A stretch of 64,000 nt of DNA from NCBI GenBank assembly GCA_002995625.1, contig PVBP01000003.1:16923-80922 (forward strand), read 5' to 3'. Positions 1 through 9,081 of this stretch are shown here, in pieces. How positions within the stretch are numbered: the stretch's first letter is position 1; the number at the start of each line of letters is the position of its first letter. Under the pieces are notes generated by a model. That model was not told the DNA's origin, did not search any database, and worked only from the letters and a program-made list of their open reading frames with translations. The position numbers were made by a program, and so were the translations under genes. The DNA is from Lysobacteraceae bacterium (GTDB lineage: Bacteria; Pseudomonadota; Gammaproteobacteria; Xanthomonadales; Ahniellaceae).

Positions 1-468
1 GCCGCCGCCGACGCGCACCGCGTACTTCTGCGCGTGGCGCAGGCCCGGCAGGGTCTTGCGCGTGTCGAGGACGCGGGTCGACAGGCCCGCGAGCGCGGCG
101 ACCGCCGCCGCGGTCGCGGTCGCGGTCGCCGACAGCGTCTGCAGGAAGTTGAGCGCCGTCCGTTCGGCGGCGAGCAGCGCGCGCGCGTTGCCGGAGATCT
201 CGGCAAGCCGCGCGCCCGCCTCGAATCGGCAGCCCTCCGCGGTGGCCCACGCGACGCGGGCGTTCGGGTCGAGCGCCGCGAAGGCGCGATCGAACCAGTC
301 GCGGCCGGCGAGCACCCCGGCTTCCTTCGCGGTCAGCACCCCGGTCGCGCGGCGGGCTTCGGGGATCAGCGCGCCGGTGACGTCGCCGCTGCCGAGGTCC
401 TCCTCGAGCGCCCGCGCGACGTCGCGTGCGACGATCGCCGGATCGGGCGGCGCGATGGGACGCGTCAA
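1..468 (-). CDS. nadC: Nicotinate-nucleotide pyrophosphorylase (carboxylating), 3' end outside window
   Basis: NadC converts quinolinate and PRPP to nicotinate mononucleotide in de novo NAD synthesis. The reverse strand reads 156 codons without a stop to the window edge. It contains the family blocks EEDLGSGDVT near residue 20, AERTALNFLQ near 100 and RVLDTRKTLPGLR followed by AQKYAVRVGGG near 140-156; the arginine and lysine residues in these blocks bind quinolinate and PRPP. The only plausible start is TTG at 468-466, which overlaps the TGA of the upstream Trm112-like gene (TTGA), so translation is probably coupled. The C-terminal barrel is cut off. Identification is firm; the exact start is inferred. 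Confidence 0.93.
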   Translation of the reverse strand, partial: MTRPIAPPDPAIVARDVARALEEDLGSGDVTGALIPEARRATGVLTAKEAGVLAGRDWFDRAFAALDPNARVAWATAEGCRFEAGARLAEISGNARALLAAERTALNFLQTLSATATATAAAVAALAGLSTRVLDTRKTLPGLRHAQKYAVRVGGG

Positions 469-737
469 GCCGGGAAGTCCGCGAACTGGCTCGTGCCGAT
501 GCCGGAATCCGGGAGCATCACCGGGATCCCGTCGTCGATCCGGTAGACGACCTTCGCGTCGCGCGTGACCAGTCCCTCGGCGAGCGGCCTGTCGACCGGG
601 CGGCCGTCGACGTCGACGACGCCGCCGGCGGCGATCCGCGAGTTGAGATAGTCGAGCTGGCGTGCGCTCAGCATCGCGACCGGGACCTTCGAGACCGGGC
701 AGCACAGGATGTCGAGCAGGCGTCGGTCGATGCCCAT
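465..737 (-). CDS. Trm112/UPF0434 (YcaR-like) family protein
   Basis: This small protein of 90 residues begins with [13 protein letters not shown], the hallmark of the Trm112/YcaR family, whose members are small zinc-ribbon-like proteins often found beside lipid A or tRNA-modification genes. Bacterial relatives are usually about 60 residues, so this copy is longer, with an extended middle. Only the CC pair near residues 12-13 remains of the usual cysteines, so zinc binding is doubtful. Its stop overlaps the TTG start of nadC. The precise role is unknown; the family assignment rests on the N-terminal motif and the [14 protein letters not shown] tail, which is typical of the family. Confidence 0.85.
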   Translation of the reverse strand: MGIDRRLLDILCCPVSKVPVAMLSARQLDYLNSRIAAGGVVDVDGRPVDRPLAEGLVTRDAKVVYRIDDGIPVMLPDSGIGTSQFADFPA

Positions 738-793
738 CCGCGGGTCGCTCGCGTGAGAGGCCGCTAAGATACAGGCTTTGCCGGCGACCGACC

Positions 794-1297
794 ATGCAGA
801 CGACGCGCGAGCCCCTGGTGGGCGTGGTGATGGGATCGCGGAGCGACTGGCCGACGATGGCCGGCGCGGCCGAGGTCCTCGAGCGGCTCGGGATCGCGCA
901 CGAGGTTCGGGTCGTGTCCGCGCACCGCACGCCCGACCTGCTGTTCGAGTACGCGACGACGGCGGCCGTGCGTGGCCTGCGCGCGATCATCGCCGGCGCC
1001 GGCGGTGCCGCGCACCTGCCCGGGATGCTGGCGGCGAAGACGCGCGTGCCGGTGCTCGGCGTGCCGGTGCAGTCGAAGGCGCTGAACGGGCTCGATTCGC
1101 TGCTGTCGATCGTGCAGATGCCCGCCGGCGTTCCGGTCGCGACCTTCGCGATCGGGGAGGCCGGCGCGCGCAACGCGGCGCTGTTCGCGGCATCGATGCT
1201 GGCGACGACGGACGCCGAGCTCGCCGCGCGCCTCGAGGCCTTCCGCGCCGCGCAGACCGCCGACGTGCTCGAACGGCCGGATCCGCGCGCGTCGTGA
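794..1297 (+). CDS. purE: N5-carboxyaminoimidazole ribonucleotide mutase
   Basis: PurE (class I) rearranges N5-CAIR to CAIR in purine synthesis. The 167-residue product shows [13 protein letters not shown] near the N-terminus, VVSAHRTPD near residue 42 (catalytic histidine) and [14 protein letters not shown] near 70, all class I signatures; length is normal. ATG at 794 is chosen because upstream in-frame codons read into a non-homologous stretch. The stop TGA overlaps the GTG start of purK, making a tight purEK operon. The divergent Trm112-nadC unit begins 56 bp upstream, and a TAAGAT-like -10 lies near 766. Confidence 0.97.
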   Translation: MQTTREPLVGVVMGSRSDWPTMAGAAEVLERLGIAHEVRVVSAHRTPDLLFEYATTAAVRGLRAIIAGAGGAAHLPGMLAAKTRVPVLGVPVQSKALNGLDSLLSIVQMPAGVPVATFAIGEAGARNAALFAASMLATTDAELAARLEAFRAAQTADVLERPDPRAS

Positions 1298-2433
1298 CCA
1301 CGATCGGCATCCTCGGCGGCGGCCAGCTCGCGCGCATGCTCGCGCTGGCCGGCGCGCCGCTCGGCGTCCGCTTCCGCGTGCTCGACCAGAACCCGGACGC
1401 CTGCGCCGGCCAGGTCGCGCCGCTGGTCGTCGCCGATTACGCCGACGAACCGGCGCTCGCGGCCTTCGCCAAGTCGGTCGACGTCGTGACCTTCGATTTC
1501 GAGAATGTGCCGGCCCGGGCCGCGGAGACGGTCGCGGCGCGGGTGCCGGTGTTCCCGAACCCGGGCGCGCTCGCGGTGGCGCAGGACCGGCTCGCCGAGA
1601 AGACGCTGTTCAACGCGCTCGGCCTCGCGACGCCCGAGTTCGCCGCGGTCGACAGCCGGGAGGACCTCGCGCACGCGCTCGCGCGGATCGGCACCCCGTC
1701 GGTGCTGAAGACCCGCCGGCTCGGCTACGACGGCAAGGGCCAGTACCGCCTGCGCTCGGCGTCCGACGCCGATGCCGCGTGGCGGGCGCTCGGCGGCGTG
1801 CCGCTCGTGCTCGAGCGTTTCGTGGCCTTCGAGCGCGAGGTCTCGGTGATCGCCGTTCGCACCCGCGACGGCGATTTCCGCGCCTGGCCGCTGACCCGAA
1901 ACTGGCATCGCGACGGCATCCTGTCGGCGAGCCTCGCGCCGGACGCGGCGGACGCCGCATTCGCCGACCAGGCCTTCGCGGCCGCGCGCAGGGTCGCCGA
2001 GCGCCTCGACTACGTCGGCGTGTTCGCGCTCGAGATCTTCGTCGAGGATGGACGCCTGCTCGGCAACGAGATGGCGCCGCGCGTCCACAACTCCGGACAC
2101 TGGACGATCGAGGGCGCGGAGACCAGCCAGTTCGAGAACCACGTGCGCGCGGTGCTCGGCTGGCCGCTCGGCAGCACCGCGCTGCGCCAGCCGTCGGCGA
2201 TGCTGAACTTCGTCGGCGCGCTGCCGGACGCGATGCCCGTGCTCGCGCTGCCCGGCGCCCACTGGCACGACTACGGCAAGTCGCCGCGGACCGGCCGCAA
2301 GGTCGGGCACGCGACGATCCACGCTCCGACGGGCACCGATCTCGCCGAGCGGCTGGCCAGGCTCGGCGATGCACTCGGGCGGCCCGCGCAGGTCGGACCG
2401 GTGATCGACGCGCTCGGCCCCGCCGCGGGCTGA
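1294..2433 (+). CDS. purK: N5-carboxyaminoimidazole ribonucleotide synthase
   Basis: PurK is the ATP-grasp enzyme that carboxylates AIR with bicarbonate to give N5-CAIR, the substrate of PurE. The 379-residue product starts with [17 protein letters not shown] (nucleotide-binding fold), has the ATP-grasp core with [14 protein letters not shown] near 140 and [16 protein letters not shown] near 262-277 (metal and AIR binding), and ends with the small C-terminal domain. The GTG start overlaps the purE stop (GTGA), which fixes the start and implies translational coupling. Length and motifs are standard; nothing looks damaged. Confidence 0.97.
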   Translation: MTTIGILGGGQLARMLALAGAPLGVRFRVLDQNPDACAGQVAPLVVADYADEPALAAFAKSVDVVTFDFENVPARAAETVAARVPVFPNPGALAVAQDRLAEKTLFNALGLATPEFAAVDSREDLAHALARIGTPSVLKTRRLGYDGKGQYRLRSASDADAAWRALGGVPLVLERFVAFEREVSVIAVRTRDGDFRAWPLTRNWHRDGILSASLAPDAADAAFADQAFAAARRVAERLDYVGVFALEIFVEDGRLLGNEMAPRVHNSGHWTIEGAETSQFENHVRAVLGWPLGSTALRQPSAMLNFVGALPDAMPVLALPGAHWHDYGKSPRTGRKVGHATIHAPTGTDLAERLARLGDALGRPAQVGPVIDALGPAAG

Positions 2434-2536
2434 CGACGCCGGGCTGCCCGGGGCGCGATCGGTCGTGGCGGCGGGCCGGGCCGCCGCGCGCGACCGCGGT
2501 TGGCGAGGCGCCGCGAGGCCGTGCGCGTCGCTGCGC

Positions 2537-3664
2537 TCAGGCCGTCGGCCGGTTCGGCGATCGGTCGCCGTGCAGTCCGGAATCGACCGCGAAATGCGGA
2601 TACGCGACGGCCTTCGCGACGATGCGGACGACGTCGCCGACGCGCGGCGGATCGACCTCGGCCCAGCGCGCCGCGAGCCGGGACCCGTCACCGAGCTGCA
2701 GCTCGAGCAGCACGTCCGCACCGGTGAAGTCCGCGGCCCGCACTTCGGCGTCGGCGCCGTGGCCCCGATCGGCGCGGAGGACCTGCTGGGGGCGGACCAG
2801 CACCCGCCGGCGGCTGCCGGGTGCGGGCGCCGGCGGCGCCGCCTCGAGGCTTCCGAGCGCGGTGAGGATCGTGCCCTCCCGGCTCGCGGTGCCGTCGAGC
2901 AGGACGCCCTCGCCGACGAACCCGGCCACGAACGCGTCGGCGGGATCGCGGTAGACCCGCGCCGGCGTATCCCACTGGTGCAGCCGGCCCTCGCCGATCA
3001 CGCCGACTCGGTCGGCGAAGGCCAGCGACTCGGCATGGTCGTGCGTGACCAGCAGCGCGGTGACGCCGAGCCGCCGCAGCACCAGGCGGATCTCGTGGCG
3101 CAGGCGCGCGCGCAGGTCCGCGTCGAGGCTCGAGAAGGGCTCGTCGAGCAGCAGCAGGTCGGGTGCCGGCGCGAGCGCCCGGGCGATCGCGACCCGCTGC
3201 TGCTGCCCGCCGGACAGCTCGTGCGGCCGCCGTCGCTCGAGCCCCTCGAGCTCGAAGACCGCGATCAGCTCGCGGATCCGGGCAGAACGCTCCGGACGCG
3301 CGCGGAACCCGAGCCCGAACCCGATGTTGCCGACGACGTCGAGGTGCGGGAACAGCGCGAGGTCCTGGAACACGAGCCCGACGCGCCGCCGTTCCGGCGC
3401 CACGACCATGCCGGGGGCCGAGACGACCGCGCCGCGGAGTTCGATGCGTCCGGCCGCGACCGGCACGAGACCGGCGATCGCGCGCAGCAGCGTCGACTTG
3501 CCGCTCCCGCTCGGGCCGAGCAGGGCACCGAGCTCGCCGCGCCGGAGGTCGAGCGAGAGGTCCTCGACGACCCGCACGCCTCCGAGCGCGCAGGACACGC
3601 CGCGGAGGCGCAACCACGGCGCATCCGGACCGGTCATCGTCTCGGCGACGGCCTCGACGGTCAC
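2537..3664 (-). CDS. ABC transporter ATP-binding protein (FbpC/PotA-like)
   Basis: Cytoplasmic ATPase of an ABC importer. It has Walker A GPSGSGKS near residue 51, signature LSGGQQQRVAIARAL near 152, Walker B LLLLDEP near 171, the switch histidine in LLVTHDHAES near 206, and a C-terminal TOBE-like region (after about 290), which is typical of iron(III), spermidine or sulfate importers. The WRLEGVS-type N-terminus suggests that Met10 (3637) could be the real start. No permease or binding protein is adjacent, so the ATPase is an orphan here. It lies 34 bp downstream of sodB on the same strand and may be co-transcribed with it. The substrate cannot be named. Confidence 0.9.
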   Translation of the reverse strand: MTVEAVAETMTGPDAPWLRLRGVSCALGGVRVVEDLSLDLRRGELGALLGPSGSGKSTLLRAIAGLVPVAAGRIELRGAVVSAPGMVVAPERRRVGLVFQDLALFPHLDVVGNIGFGLGFRARPERSARIRELIAVFELEGLERRRPHELSGGQQQRVAIARALAPAPDLLLLDEPFSSLDADLRARLRHEIRLVLRRLGVTALLVTHDHAESLAFADRVGVIGEGRLHQWDTPARVYRDPADAFVAGFVGEGVLLDGTASREGTILTALGSLEAAPPAPAPGSRRRVLVRPQQVLRADRGHGADAEVRAADFTGADVLLELQLGDGSRLAARWAEVDPPRVGDVVRIVAKAVAYPHFAVDSGLHGDRSPNRPTA

Positions 3665-3698
3665 CGCGGCCGCATCGCTGCGGGGGCAGGCGGCGCGC

Positions 3699-4277
3699 TC
3701 AGCGCATCTGGCTCGCGGCGAACTCCCAGTTCACGAGGTTCCAGAACGCCTCGACGTACTTGGCCCGCGCATTCCGGTAGTCGACGTAGTAGGCATGCTC
3801 CCAGACGTCGCAGGTCAGGAGCGGACGGTCGGGACCGGTCAGCGGGGTCGCCGCGTTGCTGGTGCTGACGATGCCGAGGCTGCCGTCCGGGCGCTCGACC
3901 AGCCACGCCCAGCCGGAGCCGAAGGTGCCGAGCGCGACCTTCGTGAACTCGTCCTTGAAGGCCGCGAAGGAGCCGAACGACTTCGTGATCGCGTCGGCCA
4001 GACGGCCGGTCGGCTCGCCGCCCCCTTTGGGCGACAGCGAGTTCCAGTAGAACGTGTGGTTCCAGACCTGCGCGGCGTTGTTGAAGATGCCGCCGCTCGA
4101 CTTCTTCACGATCTCCTCGAGCGACAGCCCCTCGAACTCGGTGCCCGGGACGAGGTTGTTGAGATTCGTGACGTAGGTCTGGTGGTGCTTGCCGTAGTGG
4201 AAGTCGATCGTCTCGGCCGAGATGTGCGGGGCGAGCGCATCGCGGGCATACGGAAGCGGGGGGAGTTCGAAAGCCAT
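3699..4277 (-). CDS. sodB: Superoxide dismutase [Fe]
   Basis: SodB dismutates superoxide in the cytoplasm. The 192-residue product carries all four metal ligands at the classical spacing (His27, His74, Asp157 and His161), plus Gln70 in [13 protein letters not shown], the outer-sphere residue that marks the iron-type enzyme. ATG at 4277 follows a GAGG element about 8 bp upstream and gives the standard [11 protein letters not shown]-terminus; the longer reading frame upstream is not conserved. A TACAAT -10-like element on this strand lies at 4318-4313. The gene is divergent from grxD, so two oxidative-stress genes share a 171-bp intergenic region. Confidence 0.98.
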   Translation of the reverse strand: MAFELPPLPYARDALAPHISAETIDFHYGKHHQTYVTNLNNLVPGTEFEGLSLEEIVKKSSGGIFNNAAQVWNHTFYWNSLSPKGGGEPTGRLADAITKSFGSFAAFKDEFTKVALGTFGSGWAWLVERPDGSLGIVSTSNAATPLTGPDRPLLTCDVWEHAYYVDYRNARAKYVEAFWNLVNWEFAASQMR

Positions 4278-4448
4278 CGGTCGATCCTCGGCTGGGTTCA
4301 CGGCGGTCCTCGATTGTACGGAATCGCGGTGAAGGTCCCGGTGGAGGCCGCTTCTTCGGCCCGCGCGCCGGCGTCGGCTCGGCCGGCGTCGTCCGGACGT
4401 CGCGGAAGGGCCGGTACACTTCGCAGGTTTCCCGCGCGAGGGCCGACG

Positions 4449-4769
4449 ATGGACGTGATGGAGCGGATCCGCGAGGTCATCGCGGCGCACCCGGTCGTGC
4501 TGTTCATGAAGGGAACCCCACGCTTCCCGATGTGCGGGTTCTCGCAGCGCGCCGCGCAGGCGCTCGCCGAGTGCGGGGCCGCGTTCCACGCCGTCAACGT
4601 CCTCGAGGATCCCGAGATCCGGGCGAATCTGCCGCGGCACGCCAACTGGCCGACCTTCCCGCAGCTCTACATCCATGGCGAGCTGATCGGCGGCTGCGAC
4701 ATCACGCTCGAGTTGCACCACTCCGGCGCGCTGCGCGAGATGCTGGCCGACGCGCACCAGCCGACCTGA
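4449..4769 (+). CDS. grxD: Monothiol glutaredoxin (Grx4 type)
   Basis: Grx4-family monothiol glutaredoxins bind and deliver [2Fe-2S] clusters. The 106-residue product has the CGFS active site at residues 29-32, the glutathione-binding WPTFPQLYI motif and the GGCDI turn, all diagnostic. ATG at 4449 gives the normal length; a second in-frame ATG at 4458 is possible. A TACACT -10-like box lies at 4415-4420. Next to sodB this makes a small redox/Fe-S neighbourhood. Confidence 0.96.
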   Translation: MDVMERIREVIAAHPVVLFMKGTPRFPMCGFSQRAAQALAECGAAFHAVNVLEDPEIRANLPRHANWPTFPQLYIHGELIGGCDITLELHHSGALREMLADAHQPT

Positions 4770-4776
4770 TCCGGCG

Positions 4777-5508
4777 ATGAGACACGCGCAAGAGCACGAT
4801 CCGGCGAACGACGACCGACCGCTCGCGGGCCGGGTCGTCGCGATCGTCGGCGCGACCGGGGGTCTCGGCCGCGCGGCCGCGCTGGCCTGCGGATCGGCCG
4901 GTGCGACCGTGGTCCTGATCGGACGGCGAGTCCGGGCGCTCGAGTCCGTCTACGACGAACTGGTCGCCGCTGGTGCGTCAGAGCCCGCGATCCGGCCGCT
5001 CGATCTCGCCACGGCCGGTCCGGCCGAATGCGCCGAGACCGCGGCGGCGATCGAGGCGGGCCTCGGGCGGCTGGACGGCCTGATCCTGGCGGTGGCCGAC
5101 TTCGACCACCTCGCACGGACCGCGTCGACCGACCCCGCGGTCTGGCTGCGCCAGCTCCATGTCAATCTCGCGGCGCCCTGGCTGCTGTTCCGCGCCATGG
5201 AGCCGATCCTGGCGCGCGCCCCCGCGGCCGACGTCGTGTTCGTGCTCGAGGATCCCGCCCGGATGCGGCGGGCCTACTGGGGCGGCTATGGCGCGGGCAA
5301 GGTCGGGCTCGAGGGCGTGGCCGCCTCGCTCGCGCACGAGTACGAGCATTCGTCGATCCGGATCCACGGCCTGCGCCCCGGTCCGATGCGGACCGCGCTC
5401 CGCGGGCGGGCCTTCGCCGGCGAGCCGGACGGGCCGCCCCCGGCGCCCGACCTCGCCGCATCCGAGATCGTCCGATGGCTGTCGAGGCCGCCGGCGAGGC
5501 CAGGTTGA
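4777..5508 (+). CDS. SDR family oxidoreductase (YciK-like), degenerate catalytic serine
   Basis: A 243-residue Rossmann-fold short-chain dehydrogenase. The cofactor loop is VGATGGLGR near residue 25, the LILAV strand follows as in YciK-type SDRs, and the active-site pair is YGAGK near 169-173. The stretch that normally supplies the catalytic serine 13 residues before the tyrosine reads [20 protein letters not shown] and has no serine, so classical dehydrogenase chemistry may be altered. The gene begins 7 bp after grxD and is probably co-transcribed with it. The family is clear; the substrate is unknown. Confidence 0.85.
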   Translation: MRHAQEHDPANDDRPLAGRVVAIVGATGGLGRAAALACGSAGATVVLIGRRVRALESVYDELVAAGASEPAIRPLDLATAGPAECAETAAAIEAGLGRLDGLILAVADFDHLARTASTDPAVWLRQLHVNLAAPWLLFRAMEPILARAPAADVVFVLEDPARMRRAYWGGYGAGKVGLEGVAASLAHEYEHSSIRIHGLRPGPMRTALRGRAFAGEPDGPPPAPDLAASEIVRWLSRPPARPG

Positions 5509-5722
5509 CGCGGCGCGCGCCACCCTCGGAACCCGTTCGCCGCCAAGGGCCGCGGTGTCGGTTGACTCGAAAACGTCACGGGCTCCCTGTTAGACTTCCG
5601 TTAATCAGTGTCCCGACTGCGTCGCTCACGCCCGTTCGTGACCGTCGCCGTCCACGAGGCGAGATGGGTCATCCGCCCAGTCGACTCGGCTTCCTTCCCC
5701 AACTGCCAAGCAGGGTTCCTTC

Positions 5723-8700
5723 ATGTTCAAGCGTAAAGGCCTCGTCCTCGGCGTCCTCATCGCCCTGTCCACCGCTGCGACTCCGCTCTACGCGCAGAGC
5801 ACCGCGGCCGGTCTGTCCGGGCGCGTCGTCGACAACACCGGTCGCCCGGTCGCCGGCGCGACGGTCGAGATCGTCCACCAGCCCTCGGGCACCCGTCGCA
5901 CGGTCACGACCGATGCCGAGGGACGCTATGACGCGCGCGGCCTGCGCGTCGGCGGTCCCTACACGGTGACCTCGACCGCCGAGGGCTTCACGACCGACAC
6001 CGAGGAGAACGTCTTCCTGCGCCTCGACGAGAGCACGAACCTGGTGCTCGAGGTGTTCTCGACCGCGATGACGCTCGAGGCGGTGACCGTCGTCGGCGCG
6101 GCGATCGACACGGTGTTCACGCCGGACAACATGGGCGCCCGCACCAACATCACGCGCCAGGAGATCGACATCCTGCCGACGATCAACCGCTCGTTCCAGG
6201 ACTTCGTCCGGCTCGATCCGCGGATCACGATCGTCGACAAGGGCCGCAACGAGATCTCGGCCGCCGGCCAGAACAACCGCTACAACAACATCAAGGTCGA
6301 CGGCGTGCCGACCAACGACCAGTTCGGCCTCAACCCCTCGGGCCTGCCGTCGCTGAACAACCCGATCTCGATCGACTGGATCGAGGAGTTCAACGTCGGC
6401 ATCAGCAGCTACGACGTGACCCAGACCGACTTCGTCGGCGCGACGATCAACGCGGTCACGCGCTCGGGCGGCAACGAGTTCCGCGGCGCGGTCTACGGGA
6501 TCTACCGCGACAACGACATGGTCGGTGATCGCCCGTCCAAGTTCCGCGGCTTCGACAAGGAGTGGACCGCGGGCGCCTACGTCGGCGGCCCGATCCTCCA
6601 GGACACGCTGTTCTTCTTCGTCGGCTACGAGAAGTTCGAGCGCGGCGCGCCGGCGCCGGACGTCGGGCTTCCGGGCTCGGGCGCGAGCAACATCGTGAAC
6701 CTGCAGCGCGCGGACCTCGACCGGATCATCGCGACCGCGCGCGCGCGCGGCATGAACCCGGGCGAGGCCGCCCTCGCCGGCCCGGACAACACCGACGAGA
6801 AGTGGATCGCGAAGCTCGACTGGAACATCAACGACTTCCACCGCCTCACCTACCGCTACACCAAGACCGAGGGCACCCGCCTCGACCTCGGCGCGCAGAA
6901 CCAGAACAACCTGACGCTCTCGAGCGCCTACTATCGCGACAACATCAGCTTCGACAGCAACGCGCTGATCCTGTACTCGAGCTGGACCGACAGCTTCTCG
7001 TCGGAAGCCAACGTCTCGTACTCGCGCTACCGCTCGCTGCCGACGACGCCGGTCCGCGAGCCGTCGGTCACCGTGACCGTCGGCACGACCAACGTGATCT
7101 TCGGCACCGAACGGTCGCGCCATGCGAACCAGCTCGAGGTCGACACCTGGACCGCGCTGTTCGCCGGTGACGTGTTCCTCGGCGAGCACGTGGTCCGCTT
7201 CGGCGTCGACTACGAGAAGAACGACATCTTCAACCTGTTCCTGCAGGACGTCTTCGGCACCTACAACTTCGGCAGCCTCGCGGCGTGGGAGGCGGCGACG
7301 CCGGCCTGGACCCGCTACCGACTGCAGCGTCCGATCAGCGGCGACATCAACAGCGTCGCCGCCGACTTCGCGATCGGCAACGTCGGCTTCTTCCTGCAGG
7401 ACACCTGGTCGATCAACCCGAACCTGAACGTGCTGTTCGGCGCCCGCGTCGATCGCGCGATCGTCGACGAGCGCCCGCCGTTCAACGCCGCCGCGCAGGC
7501 CGCGTTCGGCTTCGACAACTCGATCACCGGCGACGGCGAGGTCATCGTCCAGCCGCGTCTCGGCTTCAACTACACGTTCGACACCGAGCGCCCGACCCAG
7601 CTCCGCGGCGGCGTCGGCCTGTTCACCGGCTCGGCGCCGGGCGTGTGGGTCTCGAACACGTTCTCGAATCCGGGCACCCGCGCGCGCAGCTTCGACCTGT
7701 CGAACGGCACCGGCTTCACGTCGAACCCGGACAACCCGATCCTGCCGGGCGGCACGCCGCTGTCGGTCAGCGTCGACTTCCTGGCGCCGAACTTCCAGCA
7801 GCCGACCGTGTGGCGCGGCAACCTCGCGTTCGAGCACGAGCTGCCGTGGATGGGCCTCGTCGCCGGTGCCGAATGGATCCGGACGATCACCGAGAAGGCA
7901 GTCGCGTTCGACAATCTGAACCTCGGACCGGTCCGCGGCACGCTGCCCGACGGCCGCAACGCGTACTGGACCACGCTGAATCCGGCCAACTTCACCGCCA
8001 CCGGCACCACCGGCGGCAACCAGGCGCGCGCAGGCCGCAACACCGCCTTCAACAACGTGATCCTGCTCCGCAACACCGACCAGGGCAGCGCCGACAACCT
8101 GACGCTGTCGATCAGCAAGCCGATGCGCGACGACAACTGGTCGGCCCGCTTCGGCTACACCTACGGCGAGTCGACCGAGGTCAGCCCGGCCACGTCGTCG
8201 GTCGCGCTGTCGAACTGGCAGAACCACGCGATCTTCAACTCGAACGTCGACGAGCTGGCGCGCGCGAACTACGAGATCAAGCACCGCTTCACCGGCCTGT
8301 TCTCGTACCGCCTGAACCTGATCGACGGCTTCCCGACCACCGCCTCGCTGTTCTACGAAGGCCGCTCGGGACGTCCGTTCAGCTACACGTTCATCGGTGA
8401 CGCGAACGGCGACGGCATCGGCGGCAACGACCTGTTCTTCATCCCGCGTCCAGGCCAGGTGCTGTTCTCGTCGAACTCGTCGGCAGCCGACATCGCGGCC
8501 TTCCAGCGCTACATCGAGGAAGTCCGCTACCTGCGCGAGAACCAGGGCAGCGTCGCCGGCCGCAATGCGGTCCGCGGGCCGTCGGTCAACCAGTTCGACC
8601 TGCGGATCTCGCAGCAGCTGCCGGGGCTGTTCGCCGACAACCGGGCGGAAGTGTTCGTCAACATCGAGAACGTCGGCAACCTGATCAACAAGGACTGGGG

Positions 8701-8905
8701 CAAGATCGAGCAGTTCCCGTTCCCGCTGACCGCGCAGCTCGCGCGCTTCCGCGGCGTCGATCCGGCGACCGGGCGTTACGTGTACGACGTCTCGAACTAC
8801 TTCAACGAGGCGACCGGCGCGTTCAACTTCCCGAGGCCTGGCCTGCAGGACGGCACGGCGCAGTCGCGCTGGGCGGTCCAGGTCGGCTTCCGCTACGAGT
8901 TCTGA
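5723..8905 (+). CDS. TonB-dependent receptor, Oar-like, with N-terminal carboxypeptidase-regulatory domain
   Basis: Outer-membrane receptor of 1,060 residues. A signal peptide (about residues 1-25, cleaving after LYAQ) is followed by a CarboxypepD_reg-type beta-sandwich (GRVVDNTGRPVAGATVEI, about 32-110), a plug domain (VDGVPTNDQFG near 195) and a long beta-barrel ending in the aromatic C-terminal VGFRYEF typical of Omp85-inserted barrels. Such Oar-like proteins are common in Xanthomonadales and are usually linked to peptide or glycan uptake or to OmpA-like adhesion. No partner genes (SusD, TonB, transporter) adjoin it, so the substrate cannot be inferred. The gene stands alone with its own terminator downstream. 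Confidence 0.93.
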   Translation: MFKRKGLVLGVLIALSTAATPLYAQSTAAGLSGRVVDNTGRPVAGATVEIVHQPSGTRRTVTTDAEGRYDARGLRVGGPYTVTSTAEGFTTDTEENVFLRLDESTNLVLEVFSTAMTLEAVTVVGAAIDTVFTPDNMGARTNITRQEIDILPTINRSFQDFVRLDPRITIVDKGRNEISAAGQNNRYNNIKVDGVPTNDQFGLNPSGLPSLNNPISIDWIEEFNVGISSYDVTQTDFVGATINAVTRSGGNEFRGAVYGIYRDNDMVGDRPSKFRGFDKEWTAGAYVGGPILQDTLFFFVGYEKFERGAPAPDVGLPGSGASNIVNLQRADLDRIIATARARGMNPGEAALAGPDNTDEKWIAKLDWNINDFHRLTYRYTKTEGTRLDLGAQNQNNLTLSSAYYRDNISFDSNALILYSSWTDSFSSEANVSYSRYRSLPTTPVREPSVTVTVGTTNVIFGTERSRHANQLEVDTWTALFAGDVFLGEHVVRFGVDYEKNDIFNLFLQDVFGTYNFGSLAAWEAATPAWTRYRLQRPISGDINSVAADFAIGNVGFFLQDTWSINPNLNVLFGARVDRAIVDERPPFNAAAQAAFGFDNSITGDGEVIVQPRLGFNYTFDTERPTQLRGGVGLFTGSAPGVWVSNTFSNPGTRARSFDLSNGTGFTSNPDNPILPGGTPLSVSVDFLAPNFQQPTVWRGNLAFEHELPWMGLVAGAEWIRTITEKAVAFDNLNLGPVRGTLPDGRNAYWTTLNPANFTATGTTGGNQARAGRNTAFNNVILLRNTDQGSADNLTLSISKPMRDDNWSARFGYTYGESTEVSPATSSVALSNWQNHAIFNSNVDELARANYEIKHRFTGLFSYRLNLIDGFPTTASLFYEGRSGRPFSYTFIGDANGDGIGGNDLFFIPRPGQVLFSSNSSAADIAAFQRYIEEVRYLRENQGSVAGRNAVRGPSVNQFDLRISQQLPGLFADNRAEVFVNIENVGNLINKDWGKIEQFPFPLTAQLARFRGVDPATGRYVYDVSNYFNEATGAFNFPRPGLQDGTAQSRWAVQVGFRYEF

Positions 8906-8931
8906 TCGATCGTTCCAACGCTGTACCCGTG

Positions 8932-8962
8932 GACGGCCCGCGCAAGCGGGCCGTCTGCTTTT
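8932..8962 (+). terminator. Intrinsic terminator of the TonB-dependent receptor gene
   Basis: A perfect 10-bp GC-rich stem (8932-8941 with 8946-8955) closed by a GCAA tetraloop is followed by TGCTTTT. It starts 26 bp after the receptor stop codon. Confidence 0.9.
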
Positions 8963-9081
8963 CGGGGCTTGCCGTGCCGATGCGCGCAGCTGGCGCCGCG
9001 GTCGCGTCGCATTGACGCGGTCGGCCGGCAAGCCAACAATGGCCGGCTCCCCAATCGAAACGGAACGCAAGGACATCGTCG

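Noticed and set aside
5562..5596. TTGACT with TAGACT as promoter of the TonB receptor gene
   Set aside because: The spacer would be 23 bp, too long for a standard sigma-70 promoter.
5669..9076. 1,135-codon minus-strand ORF opposite the TonB receptor
   Set aside because: Arg/Val/Asp-rich low-complexity translation caused by high GC at third positions; the plus-strand receptor has full domain structure and its own terminator.
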